Assembly (NCBI RefSeq): GCF_004681975.1
Contig: NZ_SMLK01000006.1
Coordinates: 1 to 64,000, forward strand
From: Ramlibacter humi
GTDB lineage: Bacteria; Pseudomonadota; Gammaproteobacteria; Burkholderiales; Burkholderiaceae_C
Reading direction: 5' to 3'
Length of the DNA: 64,000 nt
Position numbers and translations under genes: made by a program. Below the pieces are notes generated by a model. It worked only from the letters and a program-made list of their open reading frames with translations. It was not told the origin of the DNA and searched no databases. This document shows, piece after piece, positions 53,433 through 61,521 of this stretch (positions within the stretch are counted from its first letter, which is position 1; each line of letters starts with the position of its first letter).

Positions 53433-54503
53433 CTACTTCGGCCGCGGCCGCGTCAGGTGCGCGTCCGGCTGCCGCAGCTTCCCCGCCCGCAGGTCCTCCA
53501 CCGCGTGCGCGATGGCGCGCGCGACGTTGCACACCTCCTCCTGCACGGCATGGTCTTCGTCCAGCGTGTCGTGGCTGGTGGCGTACGGCTCGTAGTAGCC
53601 GATGAAGCGGTCCAGCCTCGACTGCGAGCCCGCGTCGACGAAGCCCATCCAGTCCAGCCAGTCGCACAGCGCGCGCCGCACCGATTCGATGCCGGCCACG
53701 TCGCCGTGCACGGCCACGCCGTACACGCGGCCCTTCAGGTGCTTGGGGTAGTCCCAGCCCTTCAGCTCGATGGCCTTGGCTTCCTCCGCCTTCTTGCCGT
53801 GCGTGCTGGTCGGGTCGGGGTTGCCGCCGTCGGCGCACACCAGGCGGTCCATCATCAGCTTCAGCGGGCTGGGCGCCGAATACCAGTAGGTCGGCGTCAG
53901 CAGCATCACGCCGTGCGCGCTCACCCACTTCTCGTAGATCTCGCTCATCCAGTCGCCCACCTGGCGCGTCGAATGATTCGGATAGCAGCTGCATGGCCAG
54001 TGGCACAGCGGCATGGCGGTGGACACGCAGCCCTTGCACGGGTGGATGTGCAGCCCGTAGTCGGACGTCAGCCGGCTCAGGTCCAGCAGGTCCACCTCGA
54101 TGCCGGCCTGCTCGAACACCGCGCGCGCCTGCTGCGCGAGCCTGTACGTCTTGCTCATCTCGCCGGGGCACGAACCGTCGTTGCGCGAGGCGCCGCACAC
54201 CAGCAGCACGCGCGAAGGCGTGCCGCGCTCGCCCCACCGCTTCTGCGCGGCGATCAAGCGGTCGCGCGTTTCGCGCCATTCGATCGACAGGTCGTAGTCC
54301 GGGTCGGCGAAACCGGGCCCGGCCTTCTGCGTGCGAGGCGCCTTGCGGCCTCCCTGGTAAGCCTCCCAGGCGATCGCCTCCAGCCGCTCGATGGCGGCGG
54401 ATTCGGCTTCGAATGCCGGGTCGTGGAAGTCCTGCAGGAATCGCCGGCGGAATTCGTCCCGCGGCAGAGGGGGCCCCGCTTGCCCTTTGCGCACCGTGGT
54501 CAT
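53433..54503 (-). CDS. NADPH-dependent FMN reductase-like flavoprotein
   Basis: This is a 356-residue protein. Residues about 1-95 are a charged, helical N-terminal extension. The flavodoxin-like domain starts at RVLLVCGASRNDGSCPGEMSK, with the FMN-phosphate-binding turn, and includes LLTPTYWYSAPSPLKLMMDRL, a typical FMN loop. A cysteine-rich insert (HPCKGCVSTAMPLCHWPCSCY) is unusual; it could bind a metal or an iron-sulfur cluster, as in iron-sulfur flavoproteins. The substrate is unknown. Confidence 0.82.
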   Translation of the reverse strand: MTTVRKGQAGPPLPRDEFRRRFLQDFHDPAFEAESAAIERLEAIAWEAYQGGRKAPRTQKAGPGFADPDYDLSIEWRETRDRLIAAQKRWGERGTPSRVLLVCGASRNDGSCPGEMSKTYRLAQQARAVFEQAGIEVDLLDLSRLTSDYGLHIHPCKGCVSTAMPLCHWPCSCYPNHSTRQVGDWMSEIYEKWVSAHGVMLLTPTYWYSAPSPLKLMMDRLVCADGGNPDPTSTHGKKAEEAKAIELKGWDYPKHLKGRVYGVAVHGDVAGIESVRRALCDWLDWMGFVDAGSQSRLDRFIGYYEPYATSHDTLDEDHAVQEEVCNVARAIAHAVEDLRAGKLRQPDAHLTRPRPK

Positions 54504-54663
54504 GACGCCAGTCTAGGAACGCATCGCCCGGCGCGGGCCACTTGGCCCCATGGCTGGGCTGCTTCGCAAGCACTGTTTCCGGATGAGTAGGCCCACGCCT
54601 ACAGACTCGCCAGCGCGACGGTGATACCTTGCGCGGCGCGCTGAGCGCGGGAGAACCTATCGC

Positions 54664-55047
54664 GTGACCATCCGAGTATTGCTAGTCGAGGACGTCAAGG
54701 CCACGGCAGAGCTGATTGCCGAGCTGATGGAATTCGTCGGTGGCTTCCGCATCGTCGCGCACTGCGTCACCGAGTCCGCCGCCCAGCATTGGCTGCTGGA
54801 CCATCCCGGCGAAGCCGACCTGGTGGTGCTGGACCTGATGCTGCGCGAAGGCTCGGGCTTTTCGGTGCTTTCGCGCATCGCGGCCGGATCGCCCGTCGAT
54901 GTCGTCGTCTTCAGCGACTTCGCGTCGCCCGCCGTGGTGCGCAAGTGCCGCAGCCAGGGGGCGCTGGACGCCATCTCCAAGTCTGACTATCGGCGCCTGC
55001 GTGTCTTCCTCGAGAAATACCGCGGCGAGCAGGTCGAAGCGGCCTAG
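54664..55047 (+). CDS. Single-domain response regulator receiver protein
   Basis: This is a 127-residue receiver domain without an output domain. The acidic pair is Glu9/Asp10, the phosphorylation site Asp57 in VVLDLML, and the conserved lysine Lys106 in ISKSDY. The start is GTG at 54664, with a GGGAGA-type ribosome binding site. A CheY-like or phosphorelay role is likely. No kinase is nearby. Confidence 0.83.
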   Translation: MTIRVLLVEDVKATAELIAELMEFVGGFRIVAHCVTESAAQHWLLDHPGEADLVVLDLMLREGSGFSVLSRIAAGSPVDVVVFSDFASPAVVRKCRSQGALDAISKSDYRRLRVFLEKYRGEQVEAA

Positions 55048-55092
55048 ATTCACATCGGAATCGCTACGCGATTCCGGTGCGCCCCGGTCACC

Positions 55093-56061
55093 TCACTGTG
55101 GTTCGATCTTGGCGTCCTTGATCGCCTTCGCCCACTTCACGGTTTCAGCCTTGGTGCGTTGAGCCAGGGCTTCCGGCGTGCCCGGGTCGGGGACGAAACC
55201 CAGCGCGGAGAACTTCTCGGCGATGTCCTTGCTGGACGCCGCGGCGTTGAAGGCTTCGTTCAGCTTCCTGATGACGTCGGCCGGCGTGCCCGCGGGCGCG
55301 AACGCGGCGAAGTACGCGATCAGCTCATAGTCCTTCAGCCCCAGCGCCTCGTTCACCGTCGGCAGGTTCGGCACGGCGGGCGATCGCCTGGCCGAAGTCA
55401 CGGCCAGGCCGCGCACCTTGCCGCCCTGCACCTGCGGCAGCATCACCGCGAAGTCGGCGGTGAACATCATCACCTGGCCGCCGATCAGGTCGGTCATCGC
55501 CGCGGGGCCGCTCTTGTACGGCACGTTGGTCATCTGCACGCCGGCCATGCTGGCCAGCACCTCCGAAGACACCAGCTGCGAGGTGCTGGCGCTGGCGAAG
55601 GTGACGCTGCCCGGCTTGGCCCTGGCCATGTCGACCAGCTCCTTCAGCGTCTTCGCCGGCACATCGTTGTTCACGGCCACGATCAGCGGCACCTGCCCCA
55701 TGTAGGCGATGGGCGCGAACGCCGTGTCCTGGTCGTACGGCAGCTTCTTCATCAGGCTCTTGAGCGCCGCGTTGGTGCTGTTGGTGCCCACCATGATGGT
55801 GTAGCCGTCCGGCGGCGACTTGGCCAGCGCATCGGCGCCCAGCATGCCGTTGACGCCCGGCTTGTTGTCCACCACGAAGGGCTGGCCCAGCGCTTCCTGG
55901 ATCTTCGCGGTGAACGCGCGCGCGATCTGGTCGGTGGCGCTGCCGGCCGCGAACGGCACGATCACCTTCACGGGCTTGTTGGGGTACGTGCCTTGGGCCA
56001 GGGCCGCGGCGGCGAAGCCGGCGGCCGCGAGGGCGGCGCACAGGCGCAGGATGGGTCGCAT
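55093..56061 (-). CDS. Tripartite tricarboxylate transporter receptor (Bug/TctC family)
   Basis: This is a 322-residue periplasmic binding protein of the Bug family, which is strongly expanded in Burkholderiales. The signal peptide ends ALAQ. The ligand-binding loops PVKVIVPFAAGSATDQIAR and DNKPGVNGMLGAD are diagnostic, along with PPDGYTIMVGTNST. AAGGAGACAA lies before the ATG at 56061. Whether it serves the TctAB pair 45 kb away cannot be judged, as most Bug genes are orphans. Confidence 0.93.
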   Translation of the reverse strand: MRPILRLCAALAAAGFAAAALAQGTYPNKPVKVIVPFAAGSATDQIARAFTAKIQEALGQPFVVDNKPGVNGMLGADALAKSPPDGYTIMVGTNSTNAALKSLMKKLPYDQDTAFAPIAYMGQVPLIVAVNNDVPAKTLKELVDMARAKPGSVTFASASTSQLVSSEVLASMAGVQMTNVPYKSGPAAMTDLIGGQVMMFTADFAVMLPQVQGGKVRGLAVTSARRSPAVPNLPTVNEALGLKDYELIAYFAAFAPAGTPADVIRKLNEAFNAAASSKDIAEKFSALGFVPDPGTPEALAQRTKAETVKWAKAIKDAKIEPQ

Positions 56062-56180
56062 GGCGTTGTCTCCTTGCAGGTGTGGCAGGCAGTCTAGCGG
56101 CATGCGCGCGCAGCGGCCGTCGCGGCGCGCGAAGGCAGGCTTCGTGGAAAAGGCCGGCCGGCTGTGGCAATCTCGCGCCC

Positions 56181-57368
56181 TTGTCTTCGTCCCTGAAACA
56201 AACCCAGCGCACCGTCGCCGTCCTGTCGGCGGCCACTTTCCTCAGCGGCGCCGCCACGCGCGTGTGCGACGGCCTGTTGCCGCGCCTGGGCGGCGAGTTC
56301 GGCACCACGCCGGGCGTGGCGGGCTACGTCGTCACCGTGTTCGCGATGGCCTACAGCGTGCTGCAGCTGCTGTTCGGGCCGCTGGGTGACCGCCTGGGCA
56401 AGGCGCGGGTGATCGTCGTCGCGATCGTTGGCTCGCTCGCGGCCAGCGTGGTTGCCGCCGCATCGCCCACCTTTCACATGCTGCTGGCCGCGCGCTGCGC
56501 GTGGGGCATGGCCGCCGCGGGCGTGGTGCCGCTGGCGATGGCGTGGATCGGCGACACCGTGCCGCTGGACGAGCGGCAGCCCATGCTCGCGCGCCTGCTC
56601 GTGGGCACGCTCTCCGGCATGACGGCCGGCCAGCTGCTGGGCGGCCTGTTCGCCGACCAGCCCTGGGGCTGGCGCGGCGCGTTCGGCGTGCTGGCGCTGG
56701 CGTACGCGTGCGTCGCGGTCCTGCTGATCGGGCGCTTCCGCAGCACCGGCTGGTCGCCGCCAACGCCCGCCGGGCAGCGCCTGCCGCTGCACCGGCAATG
56801 GCATTCGGTGCTGAAGGAGCGCTGGAGCTGGGTGGTGCTGGGCGCGAGCCTGATCGAGGGCGTTCTGCTGTTCGGCCCGCTGGCGTACATGCCGGCGCTG
56901 CTGCATGCGCGCTTCGACCTGACGCTCACCCATGCGTCGGCATTGCTCGCGCTGTTCGCGATCGGCGGGCTGGCGTACGCGGTCGCCGCGAGGACCATCG
57001 TGCGCCGCCTCGGGCAGCGCCGCATGGTGATCGCCGGCGGCGTGATCATGGGGCTGGGCTGCCTGGCCTGGCTGCTGTCGCCGGTCGTGTGGATCACCGG
57101 GCCGGTGGCGCTGCTGGTGGGGTTCGGGACGTATCTCTATCACGCGACGCTGCAGACGCATGCGACGCAGATGGCGCCCGCGGCGCGCGGAACCTCCGTC
57201 AGCCTGTTCGCCGCGTTTTTCTTCGCGGGCCAGGCGCTGGGTGCCGCGCTGGCCGGCGCCGCGTTCGATCACCTGGGTGCGGCGTGGATGCTGATGCCGT
57301 CGGTGATCATGCTGCCGGTGGTGGGGTGGGCGTATGCGCGGGCGCTGGGGCGGCACACGGCAATTTGA
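56181..57368 (+). CDS. MFS transporter
   Basis: This is a major facilitator protein of about 395 residues with twelve helices. Motif A is GPLGDRLGKARVIVVA between helices 2 and 3, and MAWIGDTVPLDERQP resembles the drug-exporter type. The start is uncertain: I use a TTG at 56181, which begins just before the first helix. A GTG at 56082 would add an arginine-rich stretch and intrude on the promoter of the divergent receptor gene. Substrate unknown, possibly a sugar or drug exporter. Confidence 0.85.
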   Translation: MSSSLKQTQRTVAVLSAATFLSGAATRVCDGLLPRLGGEFGTTPGVAGYVVTVFAMAYSVLQLLFGPLGDRLGKARVIVVAIVGSLAASVVAAASPTFHMLLAARCAWGMAAAGVVPLAMAWIGDTVPLDERQPMLARLLVGTLSGMTAGQLLGGLFADQPWGWRGAFGVLALAYACVAVLLIGRFRSTGWSPPTPAGQRLPLHRQWHSVLKERWSWVVLGASLIEGVLLFGPLAYMPALLHARFDLTLTHASALLALFAIGGLAYAVAARTIVRRLGQRRMVIAGGVIMGLGCLAWLLSPVVWITGPVALLVGFGTYLYHATLQTHATQMAPAARGTSVSLFAAFFFAGQALGAALAGAAFDHLGAAWMLMPSVIMLPVVGWAYARALGRHTAI

Positions 57369-57396
57369 CGCGGCCGCACCCTCGCGCCGCGTCTTC

Positions 57397-57435
57397 CCCG
57401 CGAAGGCGGGGATCCAGGGCGCCCGCCTTCGCGGG
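57397..57435. repeat. Palindromic intergenic repeat, likely bidirectional terminator
   Basis: CCCGCGAAGGCGGG (57397-57410) and CCCGCCTTCGCGGG (57422-57435) are perfect 14-base inverted repeats with an 11-base spacer. Each half also folds on itself. It lies between the converging MFS and acyl-CoA ligase genes and belongs to the family seen at 53405 and 62792. Confidence 0.75.
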
Positions 57436-57443
57436 AGCGGCGC

Positions 57444-59003
57444 CTACCCGAACAGCTTCGAATGCTGCTGCCGCAGCTCCCGCTTCAGCAGCTTCCCGCT
57501 GGGGTTCTTCGGCAGGCTCTCCGCCAGCACCACGCCCTTGGGCCGCTTGAACGTGGCCAGGTGCTCGCCGCAGTGCGCCAGCAGGTCGTCCTCGCTCAGC
57601 GACTGCCCCGCCTTGGGCACGACCACCGCCACCACCGCCTCCACCCAGCGCGGGTGCGGCACGCCGATGACGGCGACCTCGGACACCGCGGGATGGCGGT
57701 AGATGGCCTCTTCCACCTCGCGGCTGGCGACGTTCTCGCCGCCGGTCTTGATCATGTCCTTCTTGCGGTCGACGACGGTGATGTAGCCCTCGTCGTCGAT
57801 GGTGGCCAGGTCGCCCGAGTGGAACCAGTCGCCCGCGAACGCCGCCTTCGTGCGCTCGTCGTCGTGGAAGTAGCCCAGCATCAGGTGCGGCGAGCGGTGC
57901 ACGATCTCGCCCACTTCGCCGGGCTTCACGTCGTTCATCGCGTCGTCCACCACGCGCGTCTCCACGTTCAGGCAAGGGCGTCCGCAGGAGCCGGGTTTGC
58001 GCAGCTGGTCCCCGGGACCCAGCAGCGTGGCCAGCGGCGCGATCTCGGTCTGGCCGTACAGGTTCCAGAAGCCCACCTGCGGCAGCCGGCGCGCCATCTC
58101 GCGCAGCACCTCCACCGGCATGATGGACGCGCCGTAGTAGCCCTTGCGCAGCGCCGACAGGTCGGTGGCGTCGAACTGCGGCGACCGCAGCAGCGAGATC
58201 CACACCGTCGGCGGCGCGAAGAAGGAAGTGATGCGGTGCCGCTGCAGCAGCGGCAGCAGGTTGTCGGGCGTGGGCTTGGCGGTGACGATGCTCGTCGCGC
58301 CGACGTAGATGCACGGCCCCAGGAAAACGTCCAGCTGCGCGCAGTGGTACAGCGGCAGCGCGTGCAGCATCACGTCGGCCTGCTGGATGCTGGCGTCGAT
58401 GGCGCAGCTGGCGTACTGCCACAGGATGGCGTCGTGCGTGAGCATCGCGCCCTTGGGCAGCGACTCGGTGCCGCTGGTGTAGACGATCTGCGCCAGGTCG
58501 CCCGACTGCACCGGCGAAGCGGGTGGCGCGCCTTCGGTCTTCGCCAGCTCGTGGAAACTGGTCATGCCCGCCACCGGCTCGCTCGCGTCTTCCGAAGGCA
58601 GCCAGATGAACTGCCGCACCTTGGTGTCCTGCGCCGCCGCGGCGCGCGCGAGCTCGGCCAGCCCGCTGTCGGTGGCCAGCGTCTCGGCCTGGGCGTGCCG
58701 CAGGATGTAGGCCACGTCGGCGGCCTGCAGCATGAAGTTGATCGGCACCAGCACCGCGCCCAGCCGCGCCACGGCGAAGCGCAGCGCCGCGAAGCCGTGC
58801 GAGTTGCGCGCCAGCACCGCCACGCGCGTGCCGTGCGCGATGCCCATCCGCGCCAGGCCGGCGGCCACGCGGTCCACCACCTCGTCGAACTGCGCGAAGG
58901 TCCAGCTCGTGCCGCCGCACACCAGCGCCGTCTTGTCGGGCAGCCGTTGCGCCGATCGGTGCAGCAGGTCGGCCAGCGTCTGGCGGCGGATCGCGGGATG
59001 CAT
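57444..59003 (-). CDS. Acyl-CoA synthetase (AMP-dependent)
   Basis: This is a 519-residue enzyme that activates a carboxylic acid to its CoA thioester through an acyl-AMP. The phosphate-binding loop reads YTSGTESLPKGAMLTH (about residues 166-181), with a Glu where most family members have a Thr or Ser. NLYGQTEIAP and DWFHSGDLATIDDEGY are the further signature motifs, and the catalytic lysine is in KNPSGKLLKREL. AAGGAGACAC lies before the ATG at 59003. The fatty or aromatic acid substrate is not clear. Confidence 0.92.
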   Translation of the reverse strand: MHPAIRRQTLADLLHRSAQRLPDKTALVCGGTSWTFAQFDEVVDRVAAGLARMGIAHGTRVAVLARNSHGFAALRFAVARLGAVLVPINFMLQAADVAYILRHAQAETLATDSGLAELARAAAAQDTKVRQFIWLPSEDASEPVAGMTSFHELAKTEGAPPASPVQSGDLAQIVYTSGTESLPKGAMLTHDAILWQYASCAIDASIQQADVMLHALPLYHCAQLDVFLGPCIYVGATSIVTAKPTPDNLLPLLQRHRITSFFAPPTVWISLLRSPQFDATDLSALRKGYYGASIMPVEVLREMARRLPQVGFWNLYGQTEIAPLATLLGPGDQLRKPGSCGRPCLNVETRVVDDAMNDVKPGEVGEIVHRSPHLMLGYFHDDERTKAAFAGDWFHSGDLATIDDEGYITVVDRKKDMIKTGGENVASREVEEAIYRHPAVSEVAVIGVPHPRWVEAVVAVVVPKAGQSLSEDDLLAHCGEHLATFKRPKGVVLAESLPKNPSGKLLKRELRQQHSKLFG

Positions 59004-59097
59004 TCGTGTCTCCTTGGTCGGGCGGCCAGTATGCGGCGGTGCAGCGCGCATCGGCGGCAGGAGAAACACCGAGCACTTTCTGCTCCCTCTCCCTCCG

Positions 59098-59388
59098 CTA
59101 CTCCTCCCTGGTTTCGCCCGAGGGCCGCCCGAGCGGGATCGACGGATCGATGCGCCGCTTGTAGTGCGCGTAGTCGCGCGAGGGATCGGACACGCCGGCC
59201 TGGCCCACCGATTCCTGCAACTCCGACTGGATGGCCACGTGGCTGATGGGCTCGCCGGCGCGCCGCTGGGCGCGAAGACTTTCCGCGAACTTCAGCGCCT
59301 CGCCCAGCTGGTCGGGCGGAAAGACTTCGTGCAGCGCCCGCACGGGGCCCGCTTCACTGTCGCTTTGCAGCCAGAAGACGACGATCAC
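59098..59388 (-). CDS. Small hypothetical protein coupled to the Cys-rich protein gene
   Basis: This is a 96-residue cytoplasmic protein that I do not recognise. It begins with a short beta strand (IVVFWLQSD) and continues with an amphipathic helix (DQLGEALKFAESLRAQRRAGEP) and a predicted strand (ISHVAIQSELQES), with a charged tail. The start GTG at 59388 overlaps the stop of the Cys-rich gene (GTGA), so the two are translated together and probably work in one process. Confidence 0.62.
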   Translation of the reverse strand: MIVVFWLQSDSEAGPVRALHEVFPPDQLGEALKFAESLRAQRRAGEPISHVAIQSELQESVGQAGVSDPSRDYAHYKRRIDPSIPLGRPSGETREE

Positions 59389-59723
59389 GCGGCCATTGTT
59401 TCACACGCCTGGGCGCACCGCCGGCACGCGTCGGCGCACTGCTGGCAATGGTCCTGGTCGTGCTTGCCGCACTCTTCGGCGCACGCGCGGCAAGCTTGTG
59501 CGCACACGCCGCACACTGCCGGCGCCAGTTCGCTCGCACCGGCCATCAGGGACACGGCCACCTGGCACAGCTGCGCGCAGTCCATGTCCAGCGCGATGCA
59601 GCGCGCCATCATCTTCACGTCCGGCTCCTGCAGGCAGGATGCGGCGCAATGCAGGCAGGCCACCTCGCACGAGTTGCAGGCGGCGATGCAGTCGAGGTAG
59701 CGGTCGTAGGCTTCTGTGGACAT
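59385..59723 (-). CDS. Four-helix bundle copper-storage-like protein, 19 cysteines
   Basis: This is a 112-residue protein with 19 cysteines spaced three to four apart along helices, from Cys12 to Cys107. The pattern CIAACNSCEVACLHCAASC and later CGVCAQACRACAEEC is that of the DUF326/Csp3 family, whose four-helix bundles store many Cu(I) ions inside. It has no signal peptide, which matches the cytosolic Csp3 type. It is the first gene of a two-gene operon. No copper regulator is adjacent. Confidence 0.85.
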   Translation of the reverse strand: MSTEAYDRYLDCIAACNSCEVACLHCAASCLQEPDVKMMARCIALDMDCAQLCQVAVSLMAGASELAPAVCGVCAQACRACAEECGKHDQDHCQQCADACRRCAQACETMAA

Positions 59724-59836
59724 GTCGCTCTTTCCGGCGGCCCGGTGCGGGCCTTCGCGAAGAAGCTAGTGCGATGTGCGCCGCACGTGTGCGGCGGGAA
59801 GTGACAGCTGTTGCCGCGCAGGCCGCGCAGCCGCGC

Positions 59837-60010
59837 TCACTCGGCCAGCGCGCGCATCTCGCGGATCAGGTCGGCCTTGTCTCCAAAGCCGATGCCCGGC
59901 CGCGATGGCCAGCCACATCTGGTGGCCGCCGTGCCGCCGTAGCGGATCAGGCTGATGATGCGCGCCTGCGTCTTCACGTTGCGCTCGATTCGGCCATCCG
60001 CGAACTGCTG
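59837..60010 (-). pseudogene. Probable gene remnant downstream of the osmoprotectant transporter gene
   Basis: A 58-codon frame on the minus strand reads QQFADGRIERNVKTQARII at its start and ends DKADLIREMRALAE, which looks like true protein sequence. The middle (GGTAATRCGWPSRPGIG) reads poorly. Shifting frame there gives GGHQMWLAIAAG, which joins both ends better. So this looks like a frameshifted C-terminal fragment of an unrecognised gene. There is no start codon with a ribosome binding site. Confidence 0.35.
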
Positions 60011-60020
60011 GCGCGTTGAT

Positions 60021-61517
60021 TCAGGCGGGCGCGCGGCCGCGCCGCACGACCCAGCGCTCCAGCAGTTCGAACACCACCTGCGTCACCAGCGCCAGCGCCG
60101 CCGAAGGGATGGCGCCGGCCAGCAGCATCGCGCCATCGTTCAGCGCCAGGCCTTGCGCGATGCGCTCGCCGTAGCCGCCCGCGCCGATGAACGCGGCGAT
60201 GGTGGCGGTGCCCACGGTCAGCACCGCCGCGGTCTTGATGCCGGCCAGGATCACCGGCAACGCGAGCGGCAGGTCGACGTACCGCCAGCGCTGGGCCGGC
60301 GTCATGCCCAGGGCCAGCCCCGCTTGCTTCAGGCCGGCAGGTACTTCGTCCAGGCCGGTGGCGGTGTTGCGCACGATGGGCAGCAGCGCATACAGCGACA
60401 GCGCGACGATCGCGGGCACCGTGCCGATGCGGCCCAGCAGCGGGATCAAGGCGGCCAGCAAGGCGAGCGAAGGGATGGTCTGCAGCAGCCCGACGATTGC
60501 GAAGATGCCCTGGTTCAGGCGCCGGCGCGCGGCCGCCAGCGCGCCGAGCGGCACGCCAACCAGCACCGCGATGCCCACCGAGATGGCCACCAGCGACACG
60601 TGTTCGCGCGTGAGCCGGCCCAGGTCGTCGCCGAACAGGCGGTCGCGCCAGCTCGACTTCGCCGCCGCGGGCGCGGCGCCGCCCGCCCCTTCGACGAAGT
60701 CCTTCGCCACCGCGGCGAACGGCCGGCCGCGCAGTTCCGCTTCGCCATTCATGCGGATCATCTTTGCGGTGTCGATGCGGCCTTCCAGCGTGCGAAGCCG
60801 TGCCCACGCCTTGGGCGCGCGCTGCGGCAGGTCGGCGCGGTACAGCAGCACCGCTTCGTAGCTCGGGAAGTAGCCGGCGTCGTCCTGCAGCACCACCAGG
60901 CCGAGTTCGGCGATCTTGCTGTCGGTGGTGTAGATGTCGGTGACGTCGATCCGGCCGGCGGCCAGCGCGTCGTACGACACGCCGTGGTCGATGCCCGTGG
61001 GCCGCTGCGGCAGCGAGTAGCGCCTGGCCAGGCCCGGCCAGCCGTCGGCGCGGCCGATGAATTCCTGCGAAAGCGCGATGCGCAGTTCGGGATGCGAGCG
61101 CAGGTCGCCCAGCGTGCGCAGCTTCAGCTCGTTGGCGCGGCGCGACGTGGTGGCCAGCGCGTAGCCGTTGGAAAAGCCCAGCGGCACGCCCATCGCCAGG
61201 CCCAGCTTGCCCAGTTCGCGCTGCACCGTGTCGGGCGGGCTGCCCGCGGGCAGCTTCAGGATTTCCTGCTCGATGGTGCCCAGGTACTCGGGGTAGACGT
61301 CGATCGCGCCGGCCTTCAGCGCTTCCAGCACCACCGCGGTGGAACCCAGGCCCGGCTTGTGCTCGGCGTGCGCGCCCGCCTGCCGCGCCGTCTGCGCCAG
61401 GATGTCGCCGAGGATGTAGCTCTCGGTGAAGCGCTTGGAGCCGACGGTGATGCGTTCCTGCGCGCTCGCCGCGCCGGCGGCAAGGCAGGCGGCCAGCAGG
61501 AGCAGCAGGCGGCGCAT
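60021..61517 (-). CDS. Osmoprotectant-type ABC transporter: binding protein fused to permease
   Basis: This is a 498-residue fusion protein. A signal-like hydrophobic start (RRLLLLLAACLAAGAASAQ) leads into a glycine betaine/choline-type binding domain (ITVGSKRFTESYILGDILAQ, then VYPEYLGTIEQEIL). From about residue 300 there are about five membrane helices with the coupling loop GLALGMTPAQRWRYVDLPLALP, typical of OpuBB/ProW permeases. The order (binding domain first) is the reverse of the permease-first EgtUBC/OpuABC arrangement. No ATPase gene is near. It starts four bases after the serine hydrolase gene ends. Confidence 0.87.
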   Translation of the reverse strand: MRRLLLLLAACLAAGAASAQERITVGSKRFTESYILGDILAQTARQAGAHAEHKPGLGSTAVVLEALKAGAIDVYPEYLGTIEQEILKLPAGSPPDTVQRELGKLGLAMGVPLGFSNGYALATTSRRANELKLRTLGDLRSHPELRIALSQEFIGRADGWPGLARRYSLPQRPTGIDHGVSYDALAAGRIDVTDIYTTDSKIAELGLVVLQDDAGYFPSYEAVLLYRADLPQRAPKAWARLRTLEGRIDTAKMIRMNGEAELRGRPFAAVAKDFVEGAGGAAPAAAKSSWRDRLFGDDLGRLTREHVSLVAISVGIAVLVGVPLGALAAARRRLNQGIFAIVGLLQTIPSLALLAALIPLLGRIGTVPAIVALSLYALLPIVRNTATGLDEVPAGLKQAGLALGMTPAQRWRYVDLPLALPVILAGIKTAAVLTVGTATIAAFIGAGGYGERIAQGLALNDGAMLLAGAIPSAALALVTQVVFELLERWVVRRGRAPA

Positions 61518-61521
61518 CGCT

